In this document: piece by piece, positions 11,444 through 22,971 of the stretch
Position numbering within the stretch: the first letter of the stretch is position 1
How the letters are laid out: every line of letters begins with the position of its first letter
From: Eretmocerus hayati
Taxonomy: Eukaryota > Arthropoda > Insecta > Hymenoptera > Aphelinidae
Reading direction: 5' to 3'
DNA length: 64,000 nt
NCBI GenBank assembly: GCA_029851415.1
Contig: CM056742.1
Coordinates: 112,098,246 to 112,162,245, forward strand
Notes under the pieces: generated by a model
What the model was told of the DNA's origin: nothing
Database searches by the model: none
What the model saw: the letters and a program-made list of their open reading frames with translations, nothing else
Translations under genes and position numbers: made by a program

Positions 11444-12225
11444 CACTACCGCTCATAAGTTCATGAACGGTGAACGCTCATTGAGCCTTATTCCAAGAGG
11501 CGATATCTCAGACTCTATGCATCGTAGGATAATTTTGAAAAAATCATTTTGAAGAGCAGAGAATATGTTGACTCTTTCGTGGTTTTAATAGTCTCTATCG
11601 ATTCTCTTGAAGGTACTAGATGCTAGTCAAAAGTTAGGAATCTACAAAAATATTCACTCCCATTGATACACCTGCAGTTTCGCTGCAAATAATGATACGG
11701 CAATTTTGCAGAAGGCATCTTATAGAACAGAAAATATGCTATGTGTAGCTATCTTTCTATCATTTTTCACGTTGCACATGTGAGAACGTATGAGCTATCA
11801 AAATACCCAGAATAATGATCCCTTGCGGCTTCAGGTGTCGTTTTCAGTGAGAAAACACAGTATTGATTACTCCGATGGGTTATACGTTCTCACACGGGAA
11901 ACGTAAAATATTATCAAGAGTTAGCTACACATAGCATTTTTTTCTACAAGATGCCGTTCGCAGAATTGCAGTATCTTTATTTGCAGTAAAACTGCAGGTG
12001 TATCAATGAAACTGAAAATTTCCGTAGATTCCTAACTTTTGACCAGCATCTAGTACCTCCTAGATAATCGATCTAAATCATGGGAACCTCTCAAAAGTTA
12101 TCATTTTTTCTGGACTTTGAGATGCTCTTTCCAGAATTGTCCTCCAGCACATAGAGTCTGAGACATCGCTTCTCAAAGTGAGGCTGACAGTTTATTTATC
12201 GTTCACGAATTTATGAGTGGTAGTG
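11444..12225. mobile_element. TA-flanked foldback MITE, 782 bp (Tc1/mariner-like)
   Basis: The left end CACTACCGCTCATAAGTTC and the right end, whose inverse is CACTACCACTCATAAATTC, are flanked on both sides by TA (11442-11443 and 12226-12227). The arms pair over most of their length (for example TAGCTACACATAGCAT near 11930 against ATGCTATGTGTAGCTA near 11730). Length, TA duplication and termini fit a non-autonomous Tc1/mariner-type foldback. A stretch in the arm, near 11500 (ATCTCAGACTCTATGC), recurs in diverged form inside the hAT-type element near 35095. Confidence 0.85.
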
Positions 12226-12227
12226 TA

Positions 12228-13080
12228 TTCTGACCTTCACTCGGAGGCTACAGTTCCGAATTCACCCCCGAAGTTCGAGGCAATCCCTATTTTTTACCCA
12301 AACAGCTTCGTAAGTTGCCGCGAAAATCGGCTGCGATCGATGATCAAGGATGATCTGGGTGGTCCGATATACCGCGGAAATGTAGTTGGATCATCCTGAA
12401 AGATATTTTGACCATCACTAGGAGGGTACAAATTTGAATTCACCCCCAAAGTTGAAGACAACCCCTGTTCTTTACCTATACACCTTCGTGAGTTCCCGCA
12501 AAAATTGGCTGCGATTGATGATCCATGGTGATCTACGTGATCAAAAATACCGCCAACATATGGTTTGATGATCCTGAAAGATCCGTTCATCACTAGGAGA
12601 GTACAGATTTGAATATACCCCGAAACTTGGGTACAACTCTTATTTATGACCTATACAGCTTCGCGAGTTGCCACTGGAATCGGCTGAGATCGATGATCCA
12701 TGGTCTTCTACGTGGCCCAAAATACCGCATAAATATGATTTTACGATGGTAGAACATGTTTCAACCATCGCTGAGAGGGTGCAGTATCGAATTTAATCCC
12801 ATAGTTGGAGTCAATCCTTATTTTCCACTCATACGGCTTCGCAAGTTGCCGCGAAAATAAGCTGCTATGGATGATCCATGGTATCCAGGTGCCTCAAAAT
12901 ACCGCTAACATGTGGCTTAATAGTGTGGAAAGGTATTCTAAGCACTGTAGGAGTGCACAAGCTCGATTTCTTCTTAAAAACTGACATAAAAACCTGTAGT
13001 TCCTCCACTCCCTCCGCTTCTAGGCCTTATATGAATATCGATCAAGATAAGTGATCAACGGTAATCTATGTGGTTCTGAA
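12228..13080 (+). repeat. ~178-bp satellite array, 4-5 units
   Basis: The phrase GAATTCACCCCC and its variants recur at about 12258, 12438, 12614 and 12790, and GCTTCGTAAGTTGCCGCGAA-like blocks repeat with the same spacing. A worn fifth unit reaches about 13080. The family is the same as at 403-900 but on the opposite strand. Confidence 0.8.
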
Positions 13081-13688
13081 CACTCGTGAAAGCATCTAGG
13101 ATCCACCTCCAACCATAGACAGCCCCGCTATTTGTGGTCACCATTGTAGAAAAGTCTAAAATTGCGGATAACTATTTTGCGTCCAACTTCACAGTCATCC
13201 GGTGAGTTGAGTAAAAACGTAAAAATGGTATTTCACATTGTTGGCCTCAGAAGGTTTAGTTATGAGTAGTAATACTCTGAATCAGCAATCAGCCTACATT
13301 AATCCCTCTCTTTCGATTCCGCCGATGGAGAGAATGGTGTTGGTTGAGGAATACGCTTTCAAGCCCGCAAATTTTTCATATCATTCAGCAGCATTTGAAG
13401 TGTTTGGATTTGAAGAGAGTGCAACACTTTTCCATTGAGCTGAAGCAAGTAATCGATCATCTTGATCACAAGACAAGAATGAGAATGATATTCCCACCCA
13501 TGGATGAAACTCTTTTGCACTTACTAACTTGAATTCTTCGTGTGCGAATCTGAAATGTTTTTAGGAAATTTTCACGACTGATGAGAAGTTTTGATTGATC
13601 CAGATTCAATGAGACCATAGAAAAAAAGGTAGACTAGATGAGTTGTCTGACAGAGTATAATAGCACGGTGCACTAGCAATGAGTTCAA
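13081..13688. other. Unassigned
   Basis: Contains overlapping open frames of 60-66 codons at 13238-13532 without recognisable domains. I see no repeat or RNA gene. Confidence 0.35.
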
Positions 13689-14248
13689 CCCAAAGGTGCT
13701 TGCCCTTCAGAATTTCTTTTTTACGCTTAAAATACATGACAAATGTGACATTCTACCGCAAGAACGAAAATCGTAATCGCTCCTCTGGTGGAAAAATGAG
13801 CCTAATACTATAGTAATACTACAGCAGCTCTACTGTCTACTATCGTACTACTATCGGAGAGGTACGGCCGTATGACTATAGTAGCACTACTGCCGCACTA
13901 CGATCGTACTACTATAGTATTCTATAGTATTACGGCCTTCATAGACTATATTCATCAAAGTCACATTTTGAGATACATGTGTCATCCAGCATCTCGTGTT
14001 ACATTTTTTATTATAACTATAAGTGACTCCGCGAGAGATGCATTATAAGCTTGGAGAATAAATCGTGTTCCTTAAAAATCACCGTTTTGGTGAACGAAAA
14101 ATACGTAAATCACAGCCCTATCGTATTCTCTTAGCTGAATCTTTATTTTGTCGGTATTACGGATGTGTCATGAGGGGAGGAGAGAGGAGTTAGACCATGG
14201 ATATATGGGCAAATCTCACGAACTATGCGGTTTGGCCGAACAGGCCTA

Positions 14249-15314
14249 GGGGAGAGCGGAGTATGGTGGGCAGCTCGAAAATTTGGGTACCCCAGTTATA
14301 AAATACAAAAAAATATTTAAAAATCCAAATGTTCATGAATTCGCATCAGTGTATCACCTAGTTTTTCCCTGGAGAGTTACAAGAAATTTCAATATGTTTT
14401 GACCCTTCAAAAGCGTAGGTCAAAATTCGAGGTAAAATATCGCTTGTCACGCCTGTATGCACTCTACCGTTCGTGCGCCAATTTGATCGAAAATACTTGG
14501 CTACCCATCTCTCATCGGTAGCTCTGTTCGTTAGCTTTAATCTCCAATTTGAATCGAAGTGATCCGATAAGTAGTTTTTGAGCAATAATAGTAATACGAA
14601 GATGAGTGGAACGGGGTATAATGGACACAAAAAGCAGGGCGCGTTGGCCAGTTCCGACATACAGCCACAGCACACGAGCCGCGTGGCGCCACCCAACCTA
14701 ACCTAACCTCCGCGTCGCCTCGTGTTGTTGATATTCTGCTCCAGCTGCACCACGGATGTGATTGTTTATCGATATTATTGATAATTTTACCTCGATGTGA
14801 GTGAAAAGTGAGTGCTATCAATGCTGTGGGTGGTGGATTAGAAGCTGTATCACATAATATGACCACCAGATTCGTGTCATGCATCATAAATTCGTGTGTG
14901 CGAGCGAGTGAGATCCCAGCTGTGACATCTTTTTGTTGAATAATCGAGTTTTACCAACATTCCACGGTATGTCATGGACCTGAGGCATCAGATTAGGTGG
15001 AAAAATGTTCAAATATGCTAATGACAACAATTGTGTATGTGTAGTGTTATCATTTTACTTAAAAATCGTGAGTGTCCATCATACCCTACACGACTGTCCG
15101 CTATACCCCGCGATTGCCCATCGTGCCCCAATGATTAAGGTTTAAAAAATAGCATTTCTATGAAAATGTGCGAGTGAAAAAATTTTTAAAAAAATATCCC
15201 ATCATTCCTGAGATGTTTCTCTGTCGAATGCCCACTCGCAGATCCGATTAAAGTGAAAATCGTAGTTGCCAAGCGGGTTTTAGTTAACTATGCCCGACAT
15301 ACCCCGTTCTCCCC
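14249..15314. mobile_element. 1.07-kb TIR element with TA flanks
   Basis: The ends GGGGAGAGCGGAGTATGG and the inverse of CATACCCCGTTCTCCCC match over about 28 bp and both abut TA (14247-14248, 15315-15316). The interior contains further related phrases (GGGGTATAATGGACAC near 14615; CGGTATACCCC-like strings near 15105). Open frames up to 116 codons on the minus strand (14358-14887) show no known domain. Probably a non-autonomous DNA transposon. Confidence 0.65.
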
Positions 15315-15316
15315 TA

Positions 15317-16519
15317 TTTTCACGTTGTCAGAAGAACAGTCGCGTTTTTTCCGCCACTCACATTACATCATTTTGAAGACCCACTCATATTCAACAGTTC
15401 TGCATCATCTAGAAGTCTATTATTTGCTTTAGAAAGGTACTGGGACACGCTTCTCCGTGACAAAATCGCAATTTTCGACCGAACAGGGCCATAATTCTCT
15501 CACGTCTTAGCTCACCACAGGCGGGGCGGTTCACCGATCGGTCTGGAAATTGGATATGTGATGGATTATGATATATAGAAACATATAATTTTCGCCCGAG
15601 GCTATGCCTATCAATGCATCAGAGCGGCGATGATTCGTTGGAGCGAACTCCGAATTTACACTTTTTCTTGTATCGCTGTTCTAATCGATGCACCACTCGG
15701 GGCGGTGATCATTTCGTATCTGTAGAAACTACATCTTATTCAACCTCCAAAAACCTACAAATCTAGCCCAAGAACGATAGTGTGCTCGATTCCGCACGAC
15801 GGTGCGACTTAGAATGAGAAAAGTTATTTTTGCGTAAATGGGGTCAAAAGAATCGTTTTTCGTGTAGCGCACGGAAATTTCGATACGGTTGAGATTGAAA
15901 CCACGTGTAAACTGATATTTGTACTTCAAGAAATGACTATGAGAATCGCCCCTACTACAGCCTCATCTCGGTCGCGATGCGAGGCTTGTGAGGATTGACA
16001 AATGACGAAAATGAGCGTTTTGACGGTTAAGGCACATCTTCATTTTATACCACAGACCTTCAGATGACACTGTAAACTATCAAACGTATCTTTTCCTCTA
16101 TTCCAACGTCGGAGATGCCATGTATTTACATACACATGAGCCAATTAGAATCACGGAAATATGAGGGTCCCATTCAAAAACATGAGAGAATCTTCTATTC
16201 CCTCACAAATCCACGGCGGAGCTTCAAAGTGATTTACGCAAGTATTTCATCATTGTTTGAGCATTACTTGGGCCAAACAAAAGTTCATGGGAGGTGTGCT
16301 GCCATTCTGGAAATTCTCGAAATGTCTAAGTCGAAATCGCATAGTTCCTGAGATTTGCCCATATATGCGATCGTGCGGTGGATCTGATGGTGTACATAGG
16401 TATGGTGTGTATAGGTACGCCACATGACGCCATTTACCCTCCTAGACGCTATAATATGATATGGAGCCCTAACCTCACCTCACACCATCATACGAGCTAT
16501 TATAGGTTGCTCCAATTAT
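15317..16519. other. Unassigned interior of the 7.3-kb element
   Basis: No domain-bearing frame, RNA gene or clear repeat was found; frames of 66 and 78 codons occur. Confidence 0.35.
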
Positions 16520-17643
16520 TGTCCGCGCGCAATCGCTGCTAAGAAAAAAACAACGATTCGGACACGGTTTGTTTGATGCTCAAAACATATTTTTGAACAA
16601 ATTGGAGGAGATTTTCCCCATTAGCAGTTGCTCCTGGCCTATTAATGTAGCTGAGGTACAGCGAAACCGCCTGTTATTACGTTTTTTGTGCATAGTGAAG
16701 TGGAAAAAGATGCAGGTTAGTGGGCTTTCAGAGCCACAACTGCCACAAGTTTGAGGAAAAAAGTTGTTAGATCATCACTCAAAGTGTTATCTGGCTCATG
16801 AAATGAAGCAACAGTGGCTTAATATGTGTGACCGTGGTGAATAATTTCCACATTGAATCACCTGATCCTTCTTATTTACCTTCCCATCTGAAAGTGTTGA
16901 CACGCTTCGACGATGATTACCCCAACTCTTCTTGTAATGAATAGGATGAAAAAAACGGCTGTTTAACGAGTCAGTTGATTTCATTTAATTCGACGACGTT
17001 TCGAAGACTGATTTGCCTCCTTCTTCAGGTCTAAAATACAATATCATGACAGTCAAACATATTGGATGGAGTATATACATGTATATGTATGTTTACATTC
17101 ATAAATGCATCAAGTGTGTGTCGGTGTATATATACTCTCTAACACTCATGATACACTTTTAATTACCTGTTAAATATCATAAAAGTTATTTAAACAGTCA
17201 TTTTTCGGACTGTAGTCATGAATTACACATGTTTCTTCACAAATTGTCTCTGAGTTTACCTGTAAATTTTTATGAACTTGAATAATGAATTTGTAGAATG
17301 GACCTGTTTTTCAGTTGAACAAGTAATTTGAACATCATACCATGTACTTTCACACAAATTGAGTGGTATTCTAGCAAAGAATATTTTACTTTCATATTGA
17401 CTATTGATATAAATGAACTCTTTCTTCACATATATTCACTTTTCTTGAATTTAACACTTAGTGATTTCACAAAACATTTTTGATGACACTGAATGATTGT
17501 TTTATGTTCATCTGGTGATTAGCCAGACATCAATACTGATCTATCGATCTATTGATTTACACCTAGCGACCTCTAACAATCTATCAGTGAAGTTGTCAAC
17601 GTTGATAAATAGTAATCTATATGATCATGTGAGAAGGTTAATT

Positions 17644-17985
17644 TCAACAAGCATCACGATATTTGTTCTTTTTCACTTGTCTTAGAAGTGGTGCGTAAAT
17701 GTGGTGTAAGTTTCTAGTGTCATCTTTTTTATTTATAGGGTGCTCTTCCAATCTTATGTGAACCATTCCTGAAACTAATCTTTTATACCAATTATGTTCA
17801 TGGTCTAAAATTTTGGGGTTAGCAAAATCAAAAGTATGACCTCGACTTCTCATATGATCATTTACAACATAGTTTTCATCCATCTTTAAACTCCTTGACT
17901 CATGTTCATTAATTCTAGTACTCAAATCTCTTTTTGTTTCCCCCACATATGCGGCATTGCAATCATTGCATTTTAATTCATACAC
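17644..17985 (-). pseudogene. Penelope-like GIY-YIG endonuclease domain
   Basis: A 113-codon frame begins YELKCNDCNAAYVGETKRDL and continues STRINEH, with HMRSRGHTFDFANPKILD further on. This is the GIY-YIG endonuclease domain found C-terminal to RT in Penelope-like elements: the Y..YVG pair, the Arg of the TKR helix and the downstream EH are in the expected order, with a preceding Cys pair. In an active element this domain nicks the target DNA. It is joined by a frameshift to the RT-linker remnant just upstream and ends about 300 bp before the left pLTR. Confidence 0.88.
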
Positions 17986-18013
17986 TACATTCGTCTGATC
18001 GCCTATACTTGTC

Positions 18014-18316
18014 CTATCCTTTCCCCTTTTTTATAATATCACCCAAATTATTCTTGATTTTCGGAAATAATCTTACAGGAAGATCCCTGAGTTTTTTAGA
18101 AACTCTCTGATAAAAACCCTCAATGTAAGGGAGACCTATATTGATTGACAGCCTGGATTTCTGCGTTTTTGTAAAGTTTTCATTCCGATTATTAACTGAT
18201 TCACTAGGTCCATTATCATCCAACTTTCGATGAATGAGAGAGTGTATTCTTTTTCTCATGTGATATTTTATAAATTGAGGGGGATAATCATTCTCAACTA
18301 GTATTTTTTCTACCAA
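18014..18316 (-). pseudogene. Penelope-like RT C-terminal/linker remnant
   Basis: A 100-codon frame with NDYPPQFIKYHMRKR, INIGLPYIEGFYQRVSKKLR and LFPKIKNNLGDIIKKGKG. The LPYxxG...L block followed by KxxNxLxxII is typical of the region between RT and the endonuclease in Penelope-like proteins. The palm with the catalytic aspartates is missing because the element is truncated at the right pLTR. It lies one frame off the GIY-YIG segment. Confidence 0.8.
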
Positions 18317-19316
18317 TCGGATGTTTTTTTCGTTTTTTTCAAATTACTTGTTCAACTGAAAAACAGGTCCATTCTACAAATTCATTATTCAAGTTCATAA
18401 AAATTTACAGGTAAACTCAGAGACAATTTGTGAAGAAACATGTGTAATTCATGACTACAGTCCGAAAAATGACTGTTTAAATAACTTTTATGATATTTAA
18501 CAGGTAATTAAAAGTGTAGCATGAGTGTTAGAGAGTATATATACACCGACACACACTTGATGCATTTATGAATGTAAACATACATATACATGTATATACT
18601 CCATCCAATATGTTTGACTGTCATAATATTGTATTTTAGACCTGAAGAAGGAGGCAAATCAGTCTTCGAAACGTCGTCGAATTAAATGAAATCAACTGAC
18701 TCGTTAAACAGCCGTTTTTTTCATCCTATTGATCTACTAAACGAGTGATAGAAGCAAAATGGATAATCTTCTTGTAATGCATCAGACAGAATCGAGTTGA
18801 GAGAACTCAATCAAACATTTAGTCAGTAGTTTTCTGCTGTTTGTTGTGCCTCCAAGCATCCAATTGATGAGTTGTACCCTTTACACTTATTGCGTTGCCA
18901 TTAGAAATGAGCACTCACCACTTCTAGCTTCGCAGTACTAGGTCATTATACTGAGGCTGCATTATTGGTTTGGTCAATCATAAACTTTCATTAGTAACAT
19001 GAATGTTCATCATTTTGAATCCCTTTTGTAGTTCTTACTGACTAAAATAATTATCTGACGCAGCCACAGCATAGTGACCTAGTACTGAGGAGCTAGAAAT
19101 GGCAAGAGCTCAATTCTAATGGCAACACTTGGGCCCAACTCATCAATTGGATGCTTGGAGGCACAACAAACAACAGACGACTACTCCACTGAATGTTTGA
19201 TTGAGTACGCTCAACTTGATTCTGTCTGATGAATTACAAGAAGAGTTTGGGTAATCATCGTCGAAGGGTGTCAACACTCTCAGATGGGAAGTTAAATAAG
19301 AAAGATCAGGTGATTC

Positions 19317-20109
19317 GACGCAGGCACATGCCCAGTGCAATGCCGCGAGAGGTCCGTGACAACCTCTGCGCAGCGGGTGGTTGGCCTTGTGCCGGTCACT
19401 TCTGCTGGCCGTCATCGGTGGTAGGGGCTGCAACCGCAGGTGCCGAGGCGCTCGATCGCGGCTCGAAGTCACGTGGAAGGGCGTATATAGGTATATCAGA
19501 TAAATAGGTGGTCAAGGTAAACGAATAATTCGGTGGACACTGGGTAGTTCGGTCAGGCGCTGTGGGGTGAACAATAGGTGGGATCTTAAGCCGCGGTCAC
19601 TCATCCTTGGTGTCAAGACTCGCTCATTGCCTGATGGGCGTTCTCGTATACAATTATGAACGACGCGACAAAAGCCGACATTGGTGTGCAATTATCCGTG
19701 AATTGGTGTTAATTTTTGCGCAGGTCCGACAGATGATTGAGACATGCTCCTGGGCCCTCATATAGACTCCTTTCAGTGACGCGGATTTTCCGAACGACAT
19801 GAGCAGTTGAGAGGGCAATCCGCCGATTTCGCGGATCCCTCTCGGGTCGTCCGCTCAAAAGCCGGAGGCCCCCTTTCAATCTAGTTTCGTTATGATGGTC
19901 ATCCGGGAAATCCGGGGTTTCCGCGGATGACCTCGACAACATCTGGCATACACTCATGCACACTTAGCCTAATCGAGCGAGCTGAATCTGCGCTGTGAAA
20001 GTAGTACAAAAATATGAGACGATGCGTAATGCAATCGAAAAGCTTATTATGATTCTATAAGTCGATGATTTTTGTAAAGGAGCGGGTGGCCTCATGGGCC
20101 CCCGCGACA
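19317..20109. mobile_element. 793-bp insertion with GATTC target duplication
   Basis: The right arm of the large palindrome is interrupted here. GATTC precedes the insert at 19312-19316 and follows it at 20110-20114, and the mirror arm shows the uninterrupted order. The insert is GC-richer than its surroundings, has a TATA-like GCGTATATAGG at about 19478 and no ORF with a known domain. A solo LTR or similar short element is possible, but TG...CA ends are not present, so the class is open. Confidence 0.6.
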
Positions 20110-20475
20110 GATTCAATATGGAAATTATTCACCACGGTCACACATATTAAGCCACTGTTGCTTCATTTCATGAGCCAGATAACACTTTGAGTGATGATCT
20201 GACAATTCTCTCCCTCAAACTCGTGGCAGTTGTGGCTCCAAAAGCCCACTAACCTGCATCCTTCTCCACTTCACTATGCACAAAAAACTTGATAACAGGC
20301 GGTTTCACTGCATCTCAGCTATATTAATAGGCCAGGAGCAACTGCTAATGTGGAGAATTCACCCCCAATTGGTTGAAAAAATTGGTTCGAGCATCAAACA
20401 ATCCGGATTGTTATTTGTTATTTTATTTGTTGTTGTTGTTATTTTATAGTGCTTGCAGACGACCATGACACGTGC

Positions 20476-20880
20476 GCAACACCAATGCGCGCGAGTTTGC
20501 ATGTGTGTATCAGTGGTTACCCTATATGACGTAGATTTGAATCGGGAGTCTTTCGCGGGTGCATTTTTGATTATTTATTGTAAATCGAATCTTGTCCATG
20601 AAATTATTCTGTTTTGACCAAGAATCATCTTGTAGTCTGCGCTATCGAATGCATATTCTGTATTGGCATACGCTCGATCATGCATGCAAGTTCCCTATTC
20701 GTTTGTCCGTATGTTGTCGACGTGCTCAATTACGGGTAGAATTTCGGCAAAAACAATTTACTCCGTCACGTTCCCACTTCTTCCTTGCATCTTCATTAAA
20801 ATTGAAATGTTTTGACAGAGCCATTTAAGTATACCTTTCAAAATATCTTTGGAATTAATCTATACTGCGGGAGTATTCAT
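20476..20880. other. Unassigned
   Basis: Right flank of the large palindrome inside the 7.3-kb element. No gene, RNA or repeat boundary recognised. Confidence 0.35.
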
Positions 20881-22971
20881 CACAAGCATAATGTAAAACC
20901 TAAATATTTCTATTCTAGTATGACCGTAAATCTAGAGCGTACTACGATAGTAATACGACAGTAATACGGCCAGTACTACTACCGGAGTGCTACGATCGTA
21001 TTACGACAGTAGTGCTACTATAGTAATACGGACGTAGCGATATGACAGTAGTAGGAAGTTGCGCAGTACTGCTACGCTCACTTTTCCACCAGGGTCAGGT
21101 TTCCGGGAAAAGTCCATTTCAAGATTCTTCTATGAAAATATGAGTTTTTACGAAATGGACCTTCGTCTCAGGAAAACAGCGGTCGTAGAATTTCATCCAC
21201 CCTCAACCTTCTCACATAAGAGGCCTCACAGATCCATCAAATATCCACTCCAAGAATTGAATTCGTCGGAAAATGCGTCATGAAGTGATTTTAAAGGGAA
21301 AATAAGTAAGTCTGCTGTGATAACGGGAATGGGCCTCATTCTACGTCCGTGGATGTGACAGAGAGACCAAAATACTATAAGTGGAATGAAAATGACGACG
21401 AGCTCATAAAGAAATAACTTCTCTTAAAAGAGAATTCGAAAAACGGAATATTCAATGCAAGGTATCATTTTCTCGACCATTTCTGGACTGTGACTCAACT
21501 GTTACGCAATATTGAAATTCTTGAGGATACACTCTGGAAGGTCTCGCGCAGTTGTTGATCTCAAATCCTGTGATTCCTTCCGGTGAACTTAACTAGTTTG
21601 GGAATATTCTGAGTCAAAATTACATTCAACGTGTGGATAATTGCATCATTCGCAACGAAATTGGATCAAGATAGCAGGTATGAGGGATCTACAGGAGTTC
21701 TCCCTAGCAGAGTAGTTTCAATTCCAAAATGAATTATCTCGCCATTCTCGATATTCGTCGAAGAGATCGAGTACTAATGTAGAATTTTGAGAATTCGCAA
21801 CTCCAATATGACTCTCAACTTCAAATATTTCCAAATTGGTGGAGTTTTCCGCAAAGAGTAATAGGATTCGGATTCAGAATGTCGATGGAAAAACTCGCTA
21901 TGTACCCTGAAGAATGTGTGCATGAAGTAGAAATTGAGTCACAGTCCAAAAATACTTGGAAATCTGGTAACTTTTGTTGAAGTTTTGTTTTTCCAGTCCC
22001 TTTTTTAGGGCAAGCCAATTCTGTATTAGTTCATAAATTATCAATTTCCATTCCATTTATAGTGTTTTGGTCTCTCTATCACATCTACGCACGTGGAGTG
22101 TAGCCCATTCCCATGATCATGGCGGACTAATTCATTTCCCCTTCAAAATCACCTTATGATGCATATTACGACGAATTTAATTTTCAGGAGTGGTATTCGA
22201 TGAATCGATGAGATTTTACGTGAGGGAGTTGAGGGTAGGTAATTTCTACGACCGCTGTTTTCCTGAGACGAAGGCTCATCTCGTGAAAACTCAATTCTTT
22301 CATAGAAAATCTCAAAGTGGACTTTTCTCGGAAACAGGAGCGGTTACGATTTCCGTTCTTGTGGGAAAATGGCACATTTATCATGCAATCCGAGCGTAAA
22401 AGAGAAATCCTGAGGGGCAAGCACCTTTGCCTTAAACTAATTCCTAGAGTACCGTGATAGAATGTGACAAAGCTCCATAATAACATGTCTTGAGAGTCGA
22501 TTCGAGTGATAGTAGCAAGTTTTTATTTCAGATTGAAAATGTTTCTGTACAGTCAATAGCTGCAAATACATAAACAATTTCGATATTGGCAGATGGAAAT
22601 TTTCGTTGTTGAGTGGGAAAACTTTTCGTAGAGTATTCATCACTCTGACACTTGTCTTGAGATCAAATGATTCATCCTTTGCCTATGATTCTTCTCTGCT
22701 GGGTTCAATGGAATTTGACTTCCTAGTCATAGCCAAGCACATTAGATGCCTGTTAATGTTTCCAAACATACTCTTTCACCAAAATCCCTTCCTCGATCAG
22801 TAAGATAAGAATGGAAGAGAAAAAAGTATTTGTGCTGAGTTGATGTATTATTAGTGACGAAACATCCTATAATGATCAACAGATTGAAATATGTCTTGCA
22901 CATGATTTTGCTGCTGAACTCATGATCAAAAGGCGCGGCAGCGCCTTGCTGGTGAGTATATATAAAAGAGA

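Larger units (their letters stand above)
16940..18766 (-). mobile_element. Penelope-like element with inverted pLTRs and TSD
   Basis: Two nearly identical inverted pLTR copies (16940-17338 and 18343-18730) enclose about 1 kb of minus-strand coding sequence. The flanks carry a 13-bp duplication, TCTTCTTGTAATG, at 16927-16939 and 18767-18779. About 36 bp lie between the right pLTR and the TSD (18731-18766), like the ~34-bp extension known at one side of Penelope pLTRs. Each pLTR contains the PLE hallmark string GACCTGAAGAAGG ... CGAAACGTCGTCG. The copy is 5'-truncated within the reverse transcriptase. Confidence 0.9.
16520..20475. mobile_element. Large palindromic element, interrupted twice
   Basis: The outer arms 16556-16855 and 20115-20406 are reverse complements (for example GTGACCGTGGTGAATAATTT against AAATTATTCACCACGGTCAC). 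The inner arms 16856-16939 plus 18767-18960 match 19070-19316. The arms are not contiguous because a Penelope-like element sits in the left arm and a 793-bp insertion in the right arm. Removing both leaves a foldback of roughly 1.3 kb with its centre near 19010. No coding capacity is seen. Confidence 0.8.
13785..21092. mobile_element. 7.3-kb inverted-repeat element with TAC-rich subterminal repeats
   Basis: It starts CTGGTGGAAAAATGAGC at 13785 and ends with the inverse GCTCACTTTTCCACCAG at 21092. Next to each terminus lie about 170-190 bp of TACTA/TAATAC-rich sequence (13800-13960 and 20930-21075), roughly mirror-arranged. The flanks on the two sides are the two halves of one palindrome arm of the host element, which supports it as a single insertion. 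No transposase is recognised. A target duplication is not clear (GCTCCT against GGTCAGG). Confidence 0.65.
13689..22431. mobile_element. Palindromic TTAA-type element split by a 7.3-kb insertion
   Basis: The left end (13689-13784; AAAGGTGCTTGCCC, then ACAAATGTGACATTCT and CGCAAGAACGAAAATCG) is the inverse of the right end (about 22340-22431), and the left arm continues on the other side of the insertion at 21093-21405, pairing with about 22045-22340 (shared CGTCTCAGGAAAACAGCGGTCGTAG). The right end abuts TTAA (22432-22435) and the left abuts a worn TTCAA. Without its insert the element would be about 1.4 kb: a piggyBac-like, non-autonomous foldback. Confidence 0.75.

Noticed and set aside
14694..14709. 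AACCTAACCTAACCT, resembling the insect telomere repeat TTAGG
   Set aside because: Only about three units, embedded in a TIR element; too short to call telomeric.
19229..19507. Overlapping 92- and 109-codon frames on both strands
   Set aside because: They cross the boundary of the 793-bp insertion in the palindrome and have no domain.
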